Source of the DNA: Sphagnum compactum
Taxonomy: Eukaryota > Bryophyta > Sphagnopsida > Sphagnales
DNA length: 64,000 nt
NCBI GenBank assembly: GCA_965153455.1
Contig: OZ234497.1
Coordinates: forward strand, 2,914,001 to 2,978,000
Direction: 5' to 3'
Of the stretch, positions 35,100 to 47,510 are shown piece by piece. The position numbers were made by a program, and so were the translations under genes. The notes beneath the pieces are model-generated. The model saw nothing but the letters and a program-made list of their open reading frames with translations. It was not told the origin of the DNA and did no database searches. Within the stretch, counting starts at the first letter, position 1, and every line of letters begins with the position of its first letter.

Positions 35100-36916
35100 C
35101 ATTAGAAGAAATTTGAAAATCAACGACTAGATTTGCGACTCATTTGTAATTATAATAGACACATGCAACTAAAAACAACCTAGTCACTTTAAACGAGTTC
35201 CATAAGATAATCAGTCACAAACTACATGATATGGCCATGAAATTGAAAGTGTAATCACAAACCTTACGATTAAGCCAAAAAAATTCATCCATTGTGATGG
35301 ATGATCCTTAGTATGACGTAGAACCCCAATTTGTGAATGCATTTGCGACTACATTTGGGATAGTCACATGCTACCAAATGTGCCATTGATGGGTGGTTAA
35401 ATTTTAACCACGTGGTAATTTAAATAACCAATGGCAATAAAACACGTGGTAATTTTGCATTTGTTCAAAAAAGATATATTATAATTATAGTAATTATAAT
35501 TTTTAAATAACTAATTATAATTTATTTTAGGCTAAACTATAATAAACAATTTATTCTAGGCTAGGCTACCTAACATAGGCTAAGCAGGTAAGTAGGATCC
35601 TATTTATTTTGTTGGGGACAAGCCTTTTGAATGGCTCGGCCCAAATGGCACTTGCATTATTTTCACAGTGCATACCATGAATCTAATTCAATCTTTCACC
35701 TACTTATATACTTCACAAGTTTGAAGTTGTAAACAAAAGATATGGGATAAATTCTAATGAAAAGGAAACACTGTAACATTACATCACTACAACATTATCA
35801 CATCCTTTGTCTTGTAAAAAACAATTATCATATATCTGGACAATAAAATATTTATTATTTTCCTTAATTTTTAATACCTATCCTACTTACTAACTACTAC
35901 CTACAAACTAACCTACCATATTAATTAATCAATTAATATAAAAACACTATGACATATCCACACAATAAAATATCTACTACTTAACTACTTATTACCTACT
36001 ACTTATCCTACTTATCACATACTACGTAGGCTATATACTAATTATTATCTAATACCTAACCTACTTAAATTAATTACTTAGCCTACATTTAATAAATTAA
36101 TTCTTTAAACATAGCTAATTAATTAATCAATTAATACAAAAACATTATGACATATTCACAAAATGAAATACCTTTTGTTTAACTTACCTACCTACCTACT
36201 ACCTCTAGTTTACTAATTAATTAATGATCTAACCTAATTAGGTCTAACCTTTAAAGCCTAATGGCCTATTAACTACACCTAGTAAACTAGCCTACTATTA
36301 CCTATAGATAAATTAGGCCAACTAATTAAGTATGCAAGCTAAGCTTGGCTACCAATGTACATAGGCCTACTTAGTTTAATGTAACCTATTAAGCTTACCT
36401 AGCTTAATTTACTAACTAGGTTATAATAACTTTTTTAAGCAACCTATTAACTATTAGATATTATATCATAGAAGACCCATGGATAATTGCAAAGAAAACC
36501 CATGGATGGATACATTGAAGAGGTAATAATCCAATTGAAATAGCAAAGTTTGCCATGTGTGGTTTATGTTTCTTTGTGCATGTGGTAAAATATACTATTG
36601 CAATTGCAAAACCTTTCATTATAGTTGCAAAAACAACTACGTTATCATCCATTAATGGATGCAATCAAAATTGGATGACATTTTTTACTTTTCATCCACA
36701 TTTTCAATGAAAATCATATTGGTCATAAGTTGTAGTCGCATCTACAACTAGGGTTCGGTTCAACCATTCTTGTAGTCACATATACAACTATAACAAGTTG
36801 CAACTACATGGACACATAGGACTAACATACTATTAGTCATAAAATAAGTTGGTTTGGACACTAGTCGCGTAATAGTCGCAAAAATATGGTCAAAATGGAT
36901 AACATTTTTTCTAATG
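35100..36916 (+). mobile_element. CACTA-like non-autonomous DNA transposon 1
   Basis: Ends CATTAGAAGAAAT... and ...ATTTTTTCTAATG form an imperfect terminal inverted repeat, a one-base variant of the CACTA terminus. A 3-bp duplication TAA flanks it (35,097-35,099 and 36,917-36,919), as expected for CACTA elements. Subterminal regions are rich in short motifs such as 'tagtcgca', 'tagttgca' and their complements. It is 1,817 bp with no transposase. Confidence 0.75.
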
Positions 36917-36921
36917 TAAGG

Positions 36922-37238
36922 GGTATAAATAGAGGTATAATTCTTGATTACTTTTAATCTATTCAAAACTAGTTTTGGGTACGTTTTCTTATCATAGCCT
37001 TGTTTTATTTCCTCTTTGCAATAAAATATTATTGGATGTTTGTTTGCATTTGTTGTGTTCTTGTTCTTGTTTTTCTTGTTTCATGATTTGGACTTGGAAC
37101 TAGGCATGCCCTTATTTTCATTTTGGTTAGAAAATCCTATTGTTTTGGTTGTTTTCACGCCCATGACATTTTGAACAAACTCCTACTTTTGTTATTTTTT
37201 TCTTGTTATCCTTTTGTTTCAAAATCGTGTTTACATCC
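36922..37238 (+). promoter_or_regulatory. Probable LTR promoter and leader of the gag-bearing element
   Basis: TATAAATAGAGG at about 36,924-36,935, then AATAAA at about 37,020, then a pyrimidine-rich leader up to the gag ATG at 37,239. This order fits U3-R-U5 and leader of an LTR retrotransposon. The LTR borders and primer-binding site were not identified. Confidence 0.4.
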
Positions 37239-40200
37239 ATGAAAAAATATGCTATCATTAAAAGAAATTTGCATATTTTCGACTATAGTTTACAACTAAT
37301 TTTTGGTTACAAATGACATTTGCAATCAAAATGATTTATAGTTGCGTTAAACAAGTTGCATAAGACATTAGTTACAAATGATGATTTCATCACATAAACA
37401 ATGGATGAAGTATGTATTTGAGTTGACTATATTTTTCATTTGTTGACCATATAACACATGCAATTATCTTGCAATTAGTGACCAATTTCTAATGACCAAA
37501 TGTCATGTTGCCATGTGGCTTATTCAAAGAATATTAAATAAATCATATTTATTACCATTTTTTTATCTCAATCATTTATTGTTTAAAGTATTTAATTCAT
37601 ACATGTGGATAAATAATTTTGTGCCACGTGGCAACATTTTATGATTCTTGAAACATTTAAAATGAAAATAGGTGGTTAGGTATGTAGGTATGTAGGTAAA
37701 TAGGTACGTAGGTTGAAATAGGTAGGTAGGTAAATCTTAAGACAATTTTGAATTTGTTTTATTTTATTTTGGATTTAATCAAATTAAGCTTCTTCAAATG
37801 GCACATCACATTTGGCAAATCTTATGTATATGTTTATAATGCATCTACTAATATAGTTAACACACTTGAAAGGAAAGCCAAACAATATAGGATATAAAAT
37901 TTACTTGCAACTAATTTGTGACTGATTTTTTTATCCCATACAATTTGGTTTTCTTTTCAGTTGTGTCTACTAAGTAAATAACTCACTCATTAATTAGTTA
38001 ATTCACTAATTAACCAACTAATTCACTAACTTCCTATCTACCTACAACCTATTTACTTACTACTTACTTATTTCATACCTATTTATTTACTTATTACCTA
38101 TCTACCTATTAATAAAATAGAACGAAATAGCATCAAATATTAATTAAAAGTTGTTTAATCATGAATAGAAATATTCAGATGAAATAAATAATTATTTAAT
38201 ATTTAATATCAATTATTGATAATTATTTTTAGTTTATTAATTACAATTATTTGCATATTAAATCTCAACTAGTTATTATTTCATTTATATTAAATGGCTA
38301 TATAATTAATATTTAATTAATGAATAAGTATTAATAATTATAGTTCATTTATATGTAATATTAATTTATTAATAACCTATTTTATTTTATTATGTAATAT
38401 TTAATTTTAATCATTAAATAATAAATTAATACTTATAATCTATTTAATATGTAAGATAAATTAATTCATAACTAGTTTTAGTTTACTAAATAGTTTTTAA
38501 TCTTAATGACTAAATAATTAGTTAATAATAGTAATTTATTTAATGTGTAATATCAATTAATTAATAACTATTTTTATTTTATATTTAAATATTATTTAAT
38601 CTTCATGACTAAATAAATAATAATAAATTACAAAATGATTTATTATGTAATATCAATCAATTAATAATTATTTTTTGCTTATTAAGTGGTATTTAATCTA
38701 AATGAGTAAATAAATAATTATTAATTATAATTACCTCAATATTAATTTTTAAATTTTTATTTTAAATTATTACTAAATGAATAATTAGTTAATATTAAAA
38801 ATTCAAAACTTAAATAACATCTGATTGTGAATTATGTAATAAAGTACTTAATAAATAATTAAATTTTATCGATGATTAAATATTAAATATCAACCGAATA
38901 ATAATCAAATCTAATTTATTAACTCATATTTAATTTTAATGATGGAATATTTAATTTCAACTAGGTATTAATTAATAAATATTAAAGTAATAAGTACTTA
39001 ATATTAGTTTTCTTGAGTTTGATTAATATTTGATTCCAGTTTTTTTTAATTTATAATTTATAATTATCCACTGTTAATAATTAATTAATATTAATTAAAT
39101 AATTATTCAATACTAAATAATTACATCATAATTATTGATTTAAAAATATAAATATAAATAATTTTTTTACACCTTTAATATATCCTTAATGTATTTTTCA
39201 CAAAACTTTACATTAAACCCCTACAAATATGTTGATAATATTCATAATAAATATATATTAGAATATAAATAGACTTTTTAATTGTACAACCCCAAATATG
39301 AATTCTTATCATGCCCATAATACACATTATACATGAATTTGTGACTAAAATTTGGTTACACATGCAATTAATGGGCCATGAAGGTTTATTCATGGATGAA
39401 TATAATTTTAAAAGCATTCACATAGAAGGATGAAAAAGATATGATTACACATTAGTCATAGTATAATTGCAAATCTTCCCCAAATTTGGTGAAGTTGGTA
39501 AGTAGTTACAAAAATAGTCGCAGACGACACATTATCACATGTAGTTGCAAATAAGATGGTTGCATATCCTCGCATTTCTTCTAGTGTATCTTTCAGAATC
39601 TTGAACAAGAAAATCAAGCACTACGTGAATTTATTGCTCATTTGCAAACTTACCAAGCTTTGACCTCTTTGGGATGCCTTTCCACAACACAGCCCCAACC
39701 AAAAGAGCCACGAATCAGCCTACCTAACAAGTTTGATGGCACAAGTTCAAATTTTCAGGGTTTTGTTAACCAAGTGTGTCTGGTCATCCAACTTCATCTT
39801 TAGGATGTGAAGGACTTGCTACTCACCCTTCCAGACCCTTCAACATTAAGTTAGGCCACTACACAAGTTGTTTAGTGTGACAATAGGCTCTTTGAACGTC
39901 AACAAGAGAGGTGTCATGAACCACCATCCACAACACAAAGGAGTTTTGCACCATCAATAACACAAAGGAGTTTTCCACCTAAAATTCCAACCCAACTTTC
40001 GACAACCTCACCAAAGGACAACCCCATGCAGATTGAAAAAATAAGATTCAAACCCCTCATGGAACAGAAAAAGCAACATCGACATACAAACAATCTTTGT
40101 TTGTATTGTGGAGAACCATGTCATGTTGCTCATGAATGTCCAAAGAAGCGTGGTTTACATGCAACACGCACCATCTCTATTATTAATCCATAATTAGAGG

Positions 40201-40640
40201 AGTCCAAAAATGAACATGTTTAGTTTTAGTAGGGACCATGAAGTTGGACCTTGATGCATCTTGTAATGAGAATAGTCCTAGCCTATCTTCAGATCCAACA
40301 ACATGTTTGTTAATACCAATCATTGTCAAATGTAATAAGCTTGTGACTATGAAAGCTTAATCACTTCTTAGTTTTGGCGCATTGGCATGTTTCATTGAAA
40401 AGGAACTGGTGCGACAATACAAGTTGGCTCTAGAGGAAAATAACACACCAATGTTAGTTGAGGTCATTGATGGTCAGAGCTTTTCATTGAAACCAGTGAC
40501 ACATGAAACCAAAGCATTAGATGTTACCATTAGTTCTACACTAGCAAGGTGGTTTTCAATGTCATTTCATCTCCAAGAAATTTTGTCATCATTGGATTGT
40601 CTATCTAGCATTCTAGGGAATTGTGTTGTCTTGACTCTTT
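37239..40640 (+). pseudogene. LTR-retrotransposon gag-protease relic, interrupted by a CACTA element
   Basis: The frame opens with ATG at 37,239 and is broken after about five codons by the element at 37,256-39,586. It resumes at 39,590 in the same frame. After it come LEQENQALREFIAHL (coiled-coil-like), ISLPNKFDGTSSNFQGFVNQ (gag core), an in-frame stop near 39,800, the zinc knuckle CLYCGEPCHVAHEC (CX2CX4HX4C, about 40,100-40,142), and a protease-like stretch near 40,370-40,570 (FGALACFIEKELVRQYKL, VEVIDGQSFSLKPVTHETK). There the catalytic DSG appears changed to SFG. No RT or integrase follows. Dead element. Confidence 0.75.
37256..39586 (+). mobile_element. CACTA-like non-autonomous DNA transposon 2
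   Basis: Left end CATTAAAAGAAAT; right end ...ATTTCTTCTAGTG, i.e. CACTAGAAGAAAT on the other strand, the classic CACTA terminus. A 3-bp duplication TAT flanks it (37,253-37,255 and 39,587-39,589). The interior is very AT-rich, with 'acctac/gtaggt' and 'ttaattaat' tracts and no transposase. Subterminal 'tagtcgca'/'gttgca' motifs are shared with transposon 1. Confidence 0.85.
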
Positions 40641-40759
40641 GGCAATTTTGGGTCCATAATAAAATTTGTAAACATACAATTGTATTTGAAAATATCAAGG
40701 TTATAAGAATTTAATATTTTTTATTGTTATGTACAGACTTCTTTCTTCTTTCATTTCAA

Positions 40760-42130
40760 GGTTGCAAATCCAAATGTTGAGGTTTCATAGTGTGTTTGAA
40801 AGGCTGAAATTTTACTTTGTCAAAGGCATGAAGGAAAGGAATACATGTTGTATTTATCACTCTCAAATGGAAAAGATGTGCCAAAGTTTGAATAACATGA
40901 AGGCAGCAATATCAGTGGTTCATTCTGACCATGAATGCACTTGTGAGGCTTTTATAAGCAGCATGGAATTATGAAGAAGTAATTGGACATTGTGGAGCTG
41001 CATCTTTTGTGTATAAAGGGATTACAGCCATTTGGTAATCATGCGTATGCCAAAAGGGTGAATTTTAAAAGTGGTATAAACATGAATGTCTAATGAGGAC
41101 TTGTGAATTATGTGGGCCATATTTGCTACTTTTATGCCCAAATGAAGACAACTTGGACCATGATAATGAAGATGAAGACTTTAGCTTTTAATGGAGCTGG
41201 TACAAGAAGGTCAAAACAGAGGTATCTAGAGTAAGGAAGGACTTACATTGTAACAAGGTCGCCCCCATCTACAACACCCCTAAGGTATTCCTAAGGTTCT
41301 TCAAAAAAATGTTTGGGGATTTCATTACACATAATTATGTAGCACAGTGGCAGGATAGTCAATTCAAGGAGTCACTACATTCATCAGCTAAGGATTCAAT
41401 CTTGTCTATCATTGATTTTGCTAAAAACTACACGTTTGCAAAGCATAATGAAGTTCAAGAAGCACATTGGCATTCGTTAAGTATCACAATCTTGGTTCAC
41501 ATTACGTACCAGCTAAATCCAGATGCAAATCCTAATGTGACAAAAACTTGATTATTGAAAGAAATTCAATTTTACATTTCTGATGATGGTAAACATGACA
41601 CACTTTTTGTGCAACATTGATTATTTTTACATTGGTAGTATATGACAGATGATGGTTTTACACCAACACAACATTATGTCTAGTCTCATGGATGTGCAGG
41701 GCAATTCAAGTATGTTCGACCGCTCTATTTTGTCTTTCAGTACCTCAAGACTATTGGGGGTTGTGGGATATTGTGGTCCTTTTTTGGGACAGGTCATGGG
41801 AAGGAAGAACATGATGGGGCAAGTGCGGTGGTGAAATGGGCATTACATGTAGAACAACTAAATGCAGGCATCTAATGCGAAGCACAAAAGATGTTGCTCA
41901 TTTTCCTCATGCAAGCAACCAAAACTAATCATGTTACTTCTTCATATGTAATTGTCTCAAGTTGCCCTTTGAAACGAGTCTTTTAACACATCAAAGAAAA
42001 TGATGTAACCTGTGAGAATCCATAAGCAATAGAAACTTTGACAAGAACGTGCCAAATCCATTGTGTGGCATCTTGTTCCAAAAAGGATCCAACAAAACTA
42101 GCCATCAGGAACCTTTCATGCTTTTGTGCA
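40760..42130 (+). pseudogene. DDE-like transposase relic
   Basis: Several frames carry pieces of one protein: Cys-rich text (MEKMCQSLNNMKAA; CELCGPYLLLLCPNEDNLD near 41,100-41,160), FFKKMFGDFITHNYVAQWQD and ILSIIDFAKNYTF (41,290-41,440), HWHSLSITILVHITY, FYISDDGKHDTLFVQH (41,570-41,619), then SHGCAGQFK and FFGTGHGKEEHDGASAVVK (41,680-41,850). The last pattern (DGC..QFK ... GHGK..HDG) recalls transposase-like proteins with a DDE core. Multiple stops and frameshifts are present. The family name is not determined from sequence. Confidence 0.6.
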
Positions 42131-42184
42131 TTCTACATTGATGAGGATTATGGGAGGTGCATATCCCTACACCATGCTGGAGAT

Positions 42185-42419
42185 TGGATCCAAACATGTA
42201 ATAGTCACAAATTATAGTCGCATTTGCGAATTCATTCAATTATATCAATACTATAGTCGCATATGTGACTACAATAATCACATATATTACTACACACATT
42301 TACAACTAAAATGACACATAGGACTAACCTAACTATAGTTGTAAAAGTAATTGATTTGGACACTAGCCGCATCTATAGTTGTAACCATATGGTTGGAATG
42401 GACAAGATTTCTTTTAATG
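42185..42419 (+). mobile_element. Solo right end of a CACTA-like element
   Basis: Resembles the right 200 bases of transposon 1: shared 'gacacataggactaac', 'tttggacactag.cgc' and a terminal 'tttcttttaatg'. It ends at about 42,419. No matching left end with the expected 3-bp duplication was found in the window. Confidence 0.55.
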
Positions 42420-43368
42420 GTAATGTCAATGAATGAAGCTTTTAAACATCCTTTATTCAAACCAAACTTTGATATTGGAATTTTGTTTGATTCATTTTAG
42501 ATTTTTCAATATCCATATTATTCAATAAGCATAATTTTCCATGATTCACATGTCATTAAAGTGGCACCACATAGACAAATGTAACAAGAATTGTAGAAAA
42601 GTTGACATTTTGACAATAATTTTCACTTGTTTGAGCTCATCCACACCTTATGGCCCTATTATACCAATGTATATTATAAATATACTCATGGATCTTTCAA
42701 TATAGATAATAAAAGTCATTATTATTTTCTAAATAATACTACATAACATTAATTTTATAAAAATAATTGATGTAAGACCCAAAAACCAAAATTCATACCC
42801 AAAATTAAATGTAACATGCTTTTGGACAATTATACTATATGTATTATAATACTAAACCCAAAAGTGTCCCAAAGGGGGTCACCATAATGTGCTTTCACCA
42901 TGTAGGTAATGCCTGAGCTACATTGAGCAGAATCCCTACGAGGATTGAAGTTCAATTCCCCCTTAAGTACTTGTTTATTGTAGGCATGTATGCAAATAGT
43001 TAAAAACGAACATTTATGAAGGTGACCATGTTGTGATTTAGCATGCTAGTGATGTCATTCCATGGGTAAGTCTAATGTAAGTTTCTAGAGAAAAATCTTT
43101 TTCAAAATTATCAATTATGTATCTTTGATTCCATTTTATTTTTTATTAGTTGCTTCTAGTCATCCAACTAGGCTTTGGATTCAACTATATTTGTGTTCAT
43201 TTTCTTACTCAATAAGAACAACAAAAATTGAGTGCACTGAACAATTGCATGAGAATGGAATGACTTAGATTGATATAGTATCGCAACTCCAAAGGTTGTT
43301 TTTGCTTGCAATTTCCTCTCTAGGTCTCCAACTCATACCTTCACATTTGGTGTTCACTCTTGTAGGTG
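42420..43368. other. AT-rich stretch before the ligase relic
   Basis: No clear adenylation-domain or OB-fold text of the ligase could be recovered here. A weak trace (QLHENGM near 43,240) might be from the OB region but is too short to claim. Confidence 0.3.
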
Positions 43369-45650
43369 GTGCAGGTTTTAAAATAATTAAGGCTAACATG
43401 TGTGCAATTGTGGGTGCCACCAGATACATGTCCATGGTGTGGTGAGGAACTGACTACTAGTAAGGATAAGCATGTAACAAATTGCTGCAATTCAAAATGC
43501 CCAAGTCATCATTTTTTGCCATGTAATTTGTTCACTATCTTTCTTTTCCCCTTTTTCTTTCCTTAGTGCTCTTTATTTTTAGATTACAACTGCATTAACA
43601 TTGATTCCACAATGAATGAATGTGTAGATTGAACATTTTGCCAAATGTTCAATCCATGGCTTTGGTCCCTCTATCTTGCACCAACTTCAAGATGAAGGGT
43701 TAGCGAGTGATCCTTCTAATTTTTACACTTTGACCATTAAGGTCTTATCAAAGTTTTATGGCCTTGGAAAGAAAAGTGCCGAGAAGTTAGTGAAGGCAAT
43801 CTAGGTTATCCCCTCTTGGTATTTCTATTTAAGTTTTGTAGATGTATGAGATGTTGGTGAATGCAATTCAGGTGAGCCCCATTAAATGTTTGTACGCATT
43901 TGTTACTAATGTAAATTTCACCTTTAAGTAGGTTTTTAAATAAAAATACAACACATCTATGCAGGTTCGTAAACAAAAATTGTTGCGGGAGCTGATAGTT
44001 ACATTGGGCATCCCGATTGTTGGCAATGTGGCGACTAAGTTGTTGGAAAAATGGTTTGGGAGCTTGGACATGTTGCGTTTTGCAAAAGAAGAGGAATTTT
44101 TACATATTTTTGGTCTCTTTTTCATTGTCATTGCTAGTAATTGGTGTAAGGGCAATGCATTTTTCTATCAATTTTTTCACACATCCATGACAAGGTTTGT
44201 TATAACAGAAGGGTGCACTTAAGCTCAAAATGAAGCTTTCAATATTGAAGGCTTTATGGGACCTATTCCATTGTTGGTTGATTCGATCCATTCTTTTCTA
44301 TCTATTACAAATTCTTTCTTTATACACAAGAAGTAATAGTTTTTGTCATTAAACAATTTCTTGTTGTGTAGGCATAGGTAGGATCTTAGGAGTTGTTATC
44401 AAGGAATGGTGTTCTAACCCATTCAATATTTAGTTTTTGAACAAAAACAAATTTTCACCCTCTATTAGGAATCCAAAGATATAAAAGTTCCAAATAGGGA
44501 TATCACTTTTATGCATGTGCCAACCATGGAGTTTGAAAAGAAAGTTCATAGGAGCAATGAAGACTCTTTATAAACAACCTCACTACACTCTAGTACTGAA
44601 TCAGATCTAGAATTGAAATTGCAAGGCAAGGTTATTATAATAATAAGAGAGTTTAAGGAATTCAATCTTAAAGAAGTTGAATAGCTTGTCCAAACTAATG
44701 GAGGACAAGTGGGTGAAAATATGATTGGGTGGTACCACAAGGAACATCACACCTTAATTTTTCAAGACCCATCAAACTTTGCAAAAATATAGGAAACACA
44801 TAAAGAAAGATTTTCAGTAAATTCTTTTGTTGAATACATTAACTAGGTTGTACAGATTTTGAAACTTCAATAATGAAAAAAATCTTTTGATTTTTTTTGT
44901 TCTTGTTCATTACATTCACACAAAGTTTTAGGAAAATAACAGTGGTTACGTTCCTTAAATTTTTTGGAACATTTTTTAAACAAAATTTGGGGTATTTTTT
45001 TGTGGATATAATTTTCTAAGGTACTTTAAATGGTATTCTATTTGAAATTTTTATTGGGTAATTATTTGAGTAGGTATAATTTAGTTATGAATTTCCAAAA
45101 TTTAAGAACTTGAACCCTGAAGGGGCTACATCAATAAGGAATACAAAATTGTAATGATTTCCACCTTTTGTTATTGTAATGGAAACTTCAAGCCATATAT
45201 TTTGGCATGCAATAGATAAACATGAGAAAAAAAATATTATAATCTTGAATATTATTTAGTTTATTTTTGTTCCTTGATCCTCCTTTGAAGGTGTTCCTAG
45301 TGGGTCCACCCAATCATACTTTCACCCAAGTCCGCAAGTCAATAAGTGTTTCCATATTTAGAACCAAGTAGAGAATCCAAGATAAAACATTAGCCCACTA
45401 GACTAAAATGGGGGCATTACCTTGTTATATGGTTTGCTTTGTTTAAATTTTTATGTGCACCTGCAAATAAGTGAAGTTTATAGGAATTAATACATCACTA
45501 GACTAATTCATCTTCTCAAATGGACAGGTAACAACTAAAACAACATTTATGATTGTAGGTGACAATCTTAAGCCAACTAAAATGACAAGGGCATTGCGAC
45601 TAGGAATTAAGGTACATGATATTGTGTTTTAAAAAAAGCTTCTTGAATTG
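43369..45650 (+). pseudogene. NAD+-dependent DNA ligase (LigA-like) C-terminal half, multi-exon relic
   Basis: Blocks in LigA order, separated by intron-like gaps. The Zn finger CPWCGEELTTSKDKHVTN followed by CCNSKC (43,429-43,500) has exactly C-x2-C-x14-C-x4-C. Helix-hairpin-helix text: IHGFGPSILHQLQDEGLASD with FYGLGKKSAEKLVKAI (43,628-43,801); LLRELIVTLGIPIVGNVATK with FGSLDMLRFAKEEEFLHIFG (43,965-44,114); GPIPLLVDSIHSFL (44,250-44,303); GIGRILGVVIKEW (44,372-44,415). BRCT: LQGKVIIIIREFKEFNLKEV and VQTNGGQVGE (44,589-44,846). A second BRCT-like end: VGDNLKPTKMTRALRLGIKV (45,555-45,614). Stops at 43,802, twice in the BRCT block, and elsewhere show decay. The catalytic adenylation domain was not found. 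NAD+ ligases seal nicks in bacteria; known plant ligases use ATP. Confidence 0.72.
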
Positions 45651-45659
45651 AATCTATTG

Positions 45660-47360
45660 TTTGATGACCAAACTTCAAGAGATCATACATTTGAGCATGA
45701 TGTGCTTAGTTGAACATCTTTGGCAAATTATATATTTAATATTTTTCCCTCCCCCAAGGTTTCATTTGCCATTGAAGAACAAGAATTTCCAAAATTGAAT
45801 TCAATGATGATATCATTCCAAGTGACAATTTTTCAAGGTGTAAAACAATACAATTTGTGCTTGGTTTTCTACCAAGCAAATGGTATGTGAAGTACTGTAC
45901 ATCAAGAGTATGAAGCTTTATGTTCACCATGTGTGTACCATTGAATTGTGTTAAATGTTATATGAATTTTTCTTGGTACCAATTTAGGTGGTTGTTTCAT
46001 TGTTTGTTTGATGGAATCACCATGTGTCCATCATAAATATCTCACAAATTCGGATCTTATACCCACCCAATGAAAGAAGGGGAGATTGATGCCATCATAA
46101 AACTGAAAAATAAAAAATCCGTTTCATTTTTCCTTTTGATTTCAAACTTCAAACTCAAATTCCTCAACTCAGATATAAAATTTTGTATTATTATTGACCT
46201 TGTGAAAATAAATTTAATTATGGCTTAGAAACTAAACATATAAAAAATGTGTGATAGAATTTTGTGCTGGACAAATAAGGCGTTATTTTTCAATTTTCAA
46301 TTCCCTAACAAGTTATAACACAAAACTACACCAACATGAGCTCAAGATGTAGCATGGTTTAAATATCAACAAACTCAAACCCAACATACCCACTCAACAA
46401 GGCTCCTAGGCATTTCATGGCATTTCATAATAGTAATATAGGTAGCTTTGGATTTCATGAAATACTGGTGATTACACAATAGAGTGTAGATTGACAATGC
46501 TTCACATTCAATAGCCACAAAACTTCCCAAGTTGTTGAAGTAGTTAACGCCACCATGTTACATTGTTCAAAATCCAATAGCTAGTTAAATATAGCCACTT
46601 TAACAAACAACACTCTTCAATTTGTTGCTAGCAAGTTACGAGCATACACAAATTATAATAACCAAATTTAGAGAAAAATATTCTTTGTGTAGCCAATTGG
46701 ATGCCCCTACACCCAAAAAAAAAACCTCTTTGCCATACCAACATTCACAATTTGTAACCAACCAACCTACCTCTGGTCGCTACACTAGTTCTCATGTACA
46801 TACCTTTTCAAAAATGTATATTTTGTCTATTGACAAAAAGGTTTATGATATATGTCGAAATCATCCTTACATCCTTTGCACTAAATATGATTATAGTGGA
46901 GATCTAAGTGGTTATGCTTAAGGTAATGAATACAATGTACCATGTGCTTTTATTCAAATGCGAATTGATTAACCAATTAAATTTTCTTTTCAAAACCTTT
47001 TTTAGTAATTTGATTAAATTTCCAATGACAAAAATGACTAAAAATTCATTATCTCCTACACCTTACGTTTAAACATTTTCAAATCACCTTCATTAAATCC
47101 TATTCAATGAATGCTTTCCAACAACACCAAGAGGCTGCCCAAATTCGTTTATATTTTGCTTCTCCCATGTTATTTGTGTTCAAATTACTCTAATTACCTC
47201 CACAAATATCTATTCTTCTAGAATGCTTTTAGAGCCCTACCATTTCCCGTTAGAAGAATGCCTTAAATGTATTATTCAAAATGTTCATTGTTGATGGCTT
47301 CAATCTTTGAAAGCATTGGCAAAAAAATTTCAATGTACTTGGAGGACATGGCCAAGTGAA
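45660..47360. other. AT-rich stretch, nothing recognised
   Basis: Short ORFs only, with no motifs. Possible further decayed exons of the ligase relic were sought and not found. Confidence 0.4.
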
Positions 47361-47369
47361 ATTTGGCTT

Positions 47370-47510
47370 CAACAAATGTGCGTTTAAAAGATTTCTAAAA
47401 AAAATGAAAAAAATGTGCAAGTCTCTTTTCATTTCTTTCCCATGATAGTGGATAGGTAGCCTACCATGAGATAAAAGGTAAAACATAAAATTTGGCCAAT
47501 GGTTTACACA
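47370..47510 (+). repeat. Dispersed repeat, partner of 15,600-15,770
   Basis: Shares ordered blocks with 15,600-15,770 ('tttcccatgatagtgg', 'aggtagcct.ccatgaga'). It is non-coding. Confidence 0.6.

Noticed and set aside
35860-38110. 'acctac'/'gtaggt' clusters as a CRISPR-like or regulatory array
   Set aside because: Irregular spacing and simple-sequence character inside AT-rich transposon DNA.
42905-42965. B-box-like 'agttcaattcc' as a tRNA or SINE
   Set aside because: No convincing A box, acceptor stem or cloverleaf could be formed around it.
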